DNA from: Zhengitettix transpicula
Taxonomy: Eukaryota > Arthropoda > Insecta > Orthoptera > Tetrigidae
Assembly (NCBI GenBank): GCA_037074705.1
Contig: CM073590.1
Coordinates: 114,100,100-114,164,099 of the forward strand
Direction of reading: 5' to 3'
DNA: 64,000 nucleotides
Under the pieces are notes generated by a model that did not search any database, was not told the origin of the DNA, and saw only the letters and a program-made list of their open reading frames with translations. Below, piece by piece: positions 62,590 through 64,000 of the stretch; the first letter of the stretch is position 1, and every line of letters begins with the position of its first letter. The translations under genes were made by a program, and so were the position numbers.

Positions 62590-62830
62590 TATCATTTAAA
62601 ATTGTAAACATTATAATTTAACAAATACAGCGTTTCATCCCTCATTGTGATATCTTCAGGTGTACATTTCAATGGGATCCGGTGTTTTGCCCGACGAACT
62701 GTAGCCCAATGCACGTTTTTCCGACAACAATATCCCGACAGGTGATTATCGCGATTAGCGTTTGCCCGAAAGGACATTATCTCGATGGGTCAGTTCTAGA
62801 TATTTGCGATTTCGTAAATAAAGCATAATA
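62590..62830 (-). repeat. Inverted-pair repeat, left arm (Penelope-type core)
   Basis: On minus, CATTGAAATGTACACCTGAAG and the downstream GAGGGATGAAAC...TTGTTAAATTATAATG match 63310-63390 on plus. Further out, GGGCAAACG...GGATATTGTTGTC..GAAAAACG matches 63097-63140. The hammerhead-like stem II here is broken. Confidence 0.6.
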
Positions 62831-63049
62831 TTAATAGAACAACTAATATGTTCCTTATCTTGTTATTCATGTAATTAATGAACGTGCAAATATTTCCTGA
62901 GTGATAAGTGTACCTAGTTTGGTTGAAATCGTTCCGCAGATTAATTCATAACGTAATTTACAACAATTATAAGATAACTAAAATATTACGTGATCCATTA
63001 ATATTACGCTTCATTTAATAAAAACGCACCTTTCGGGGAAATGATCCAT

Positions 63050-63430
63050 CCGCAAACCCTGTCGTGAAAATTTCAACCGGGAAAATGGTCTGTTGGGCAA
63101 ACGTCAATAAGGATATTGTTGTCTGAAAAACGATCATCCGATGTGTGTCGGGCTTTTGTACTAGACCCACGTTTCAATTATATTCGTTATAATTTATTGT
63201 ATAAAAATTTAGATCAACATAAATTTCTAAAGTGCGATTTGCCCACATATTGCGGCCGAAATAAATTTAATTTCTTATATAAATTTTAATAATATAAATT
63301 AATTTAATTGAAATGTACGCCTGAAGAGTCCCAATGAGGGATGAAACATGTGTTTGTTAAATTATAATGTTTTAAATTTTATAATAATGTTTCCGACTGG
63401 CGATTTTTACATTTATTTAAGATTAAGACA
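63050..63430 (+). repeat. Inverted-pair repeat, right arm, with hammerhead-like core
   Basis: The partner of 62590-62830. The core at 63321-63347 reads CTGAAGA, GTCCC, AATGA, GGGAT, GAAAC. This gives a five-pair stem II (one G-U) with a 5-nt loop, the best-formed of the hammerhead-like cores here. Convincing stems I and III are not seen. Confidence 0.55.
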
Positions 63431-64000
63431 AATTAATGTAATTGAAACTAATTCATTTACGCAAGTTTTGTTAAAAATGAACGAACCTTAAATATAATAT
63501 TAACTCTAACAATATTTACAAATTCATTGTATAAGTTCAATGGTTGGTATTTCAATCAGTTGCTATATTTTTCTGTTTTTACAACTCACATTTGTTTATG
63601 TATATTCTGAATGTCTTACAGGGATTATATTTCTAGCATTAATGTACTTTTATTGGTTTAGAACGGGGAAAAACAAACAGTTTCATTTTTGCTCGAGGAG
63701 AAATTATAATTACGGTGTCTACTCGAATGCTTTCTACATATTCCATAAGCATTTATCTCTCTTCAAGACTTTATCCGTACTTAAATATTCAAAAAGAAAA
63801 GCGCTCAGTAGATTAATAAAGTAAATTTACATTCTCACTCCACAACGGATCATTCGGTAGTCAGATTTGTAATGAATATTGTTTGAACGCTTAGATTGTT
63901 GTGTAAAGACGTTAGTTATGTGGACAAGTGCCAATTAGACTATTTCTTGGAAATAGTTTATATTTTTAATGCTGTGTAATTTAAGCACGTTTCTATTTTT
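63431..64000. other. AT-rich end of window, nothing supported
   Basis: A 94-codon plus frame (63540-63824) is hydrophobic and aromatic at its start and basic at the end. It has no recognised motif and AT-driven codons, so it is not called as a gene. Confidence 0.4.

Noticed and set aside
63540..63824. 94-codon plus frame with a hydrophobic start
   Set aside because: The signal-peptide-like look comes from AT-rich codons; no conserved residues or downstream exon were found.

Overview
The window looks like AT-rich, TE-laden nuclear DNA of an arthropod, most likely an insect. The signs are decayed Jockey-type LINE, Tc1-like and mariner-like transposases, a Penelope-like GIY-YIG fragment, tRNA-derived SINE-like sequences, a Gypsy-type solo LTR, Helitron-like termini and possible short introns (59 bp). 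I see no bacterial operons, no rRNA or tRNA gene and no CRISPR array. No complete gene of known function can be named with confidence.

Region 1 (1-36633) is a head-to-tail macrosatellite. Four units of about 9.00, 8.99, 8.88 and 8.35 kb start at an arbitrary anchor (1, 9001, 17991, 26870), followed by a partial fifth (35224-36633). Each unit has two halves. One is a Helitron-like element in minus orientation (5109-9595 and equivalents) filled with diverged monomers of about 255-295 bp. The other is a 4.5-kb spacer (596-5108 and equivalents). The spacer carries several minus-strand stretches that look coding: a possible two-exon gene with an internally duplicated PIDDI-containing protein, a cysteine-rich possible exon with good splice signals, and two other frames broken by stops. 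The interrupting stops are the same in the copies I compared, so at least part of this gene content decayed before amplification.

Region 2 (36634-43779) holds a Tc1-like transposase relic, a 922-bp solo LTR inserted in a TA microsatellite, a SINE-like segment, a 58-bp inverted repeat that looks like a templated insertion, and AT-rich DNA with no gene I can support.

Region 3 (43780-47965) is a complete lone copy of the same Helitron-like minisatellite element in the opposite orientation. It starts TC after an A and ends CTAG before a T.

Region 4 (47966-64000) is mostly AT-rich intergenic DNA with a few possible exons (48604-48951, 50425-50756, 51330-51485 on minus; 50944-51153 on plus). It also holds Penelope-like remnants with hammerhead-ribozyme-like cores, a mariner relic, a Jockey RT fragment, a GC-rich repeat, a SINE and an inverted repeat pair near the right end.

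All coordinates and comparisons were made by eye; percentage identities were not computed.
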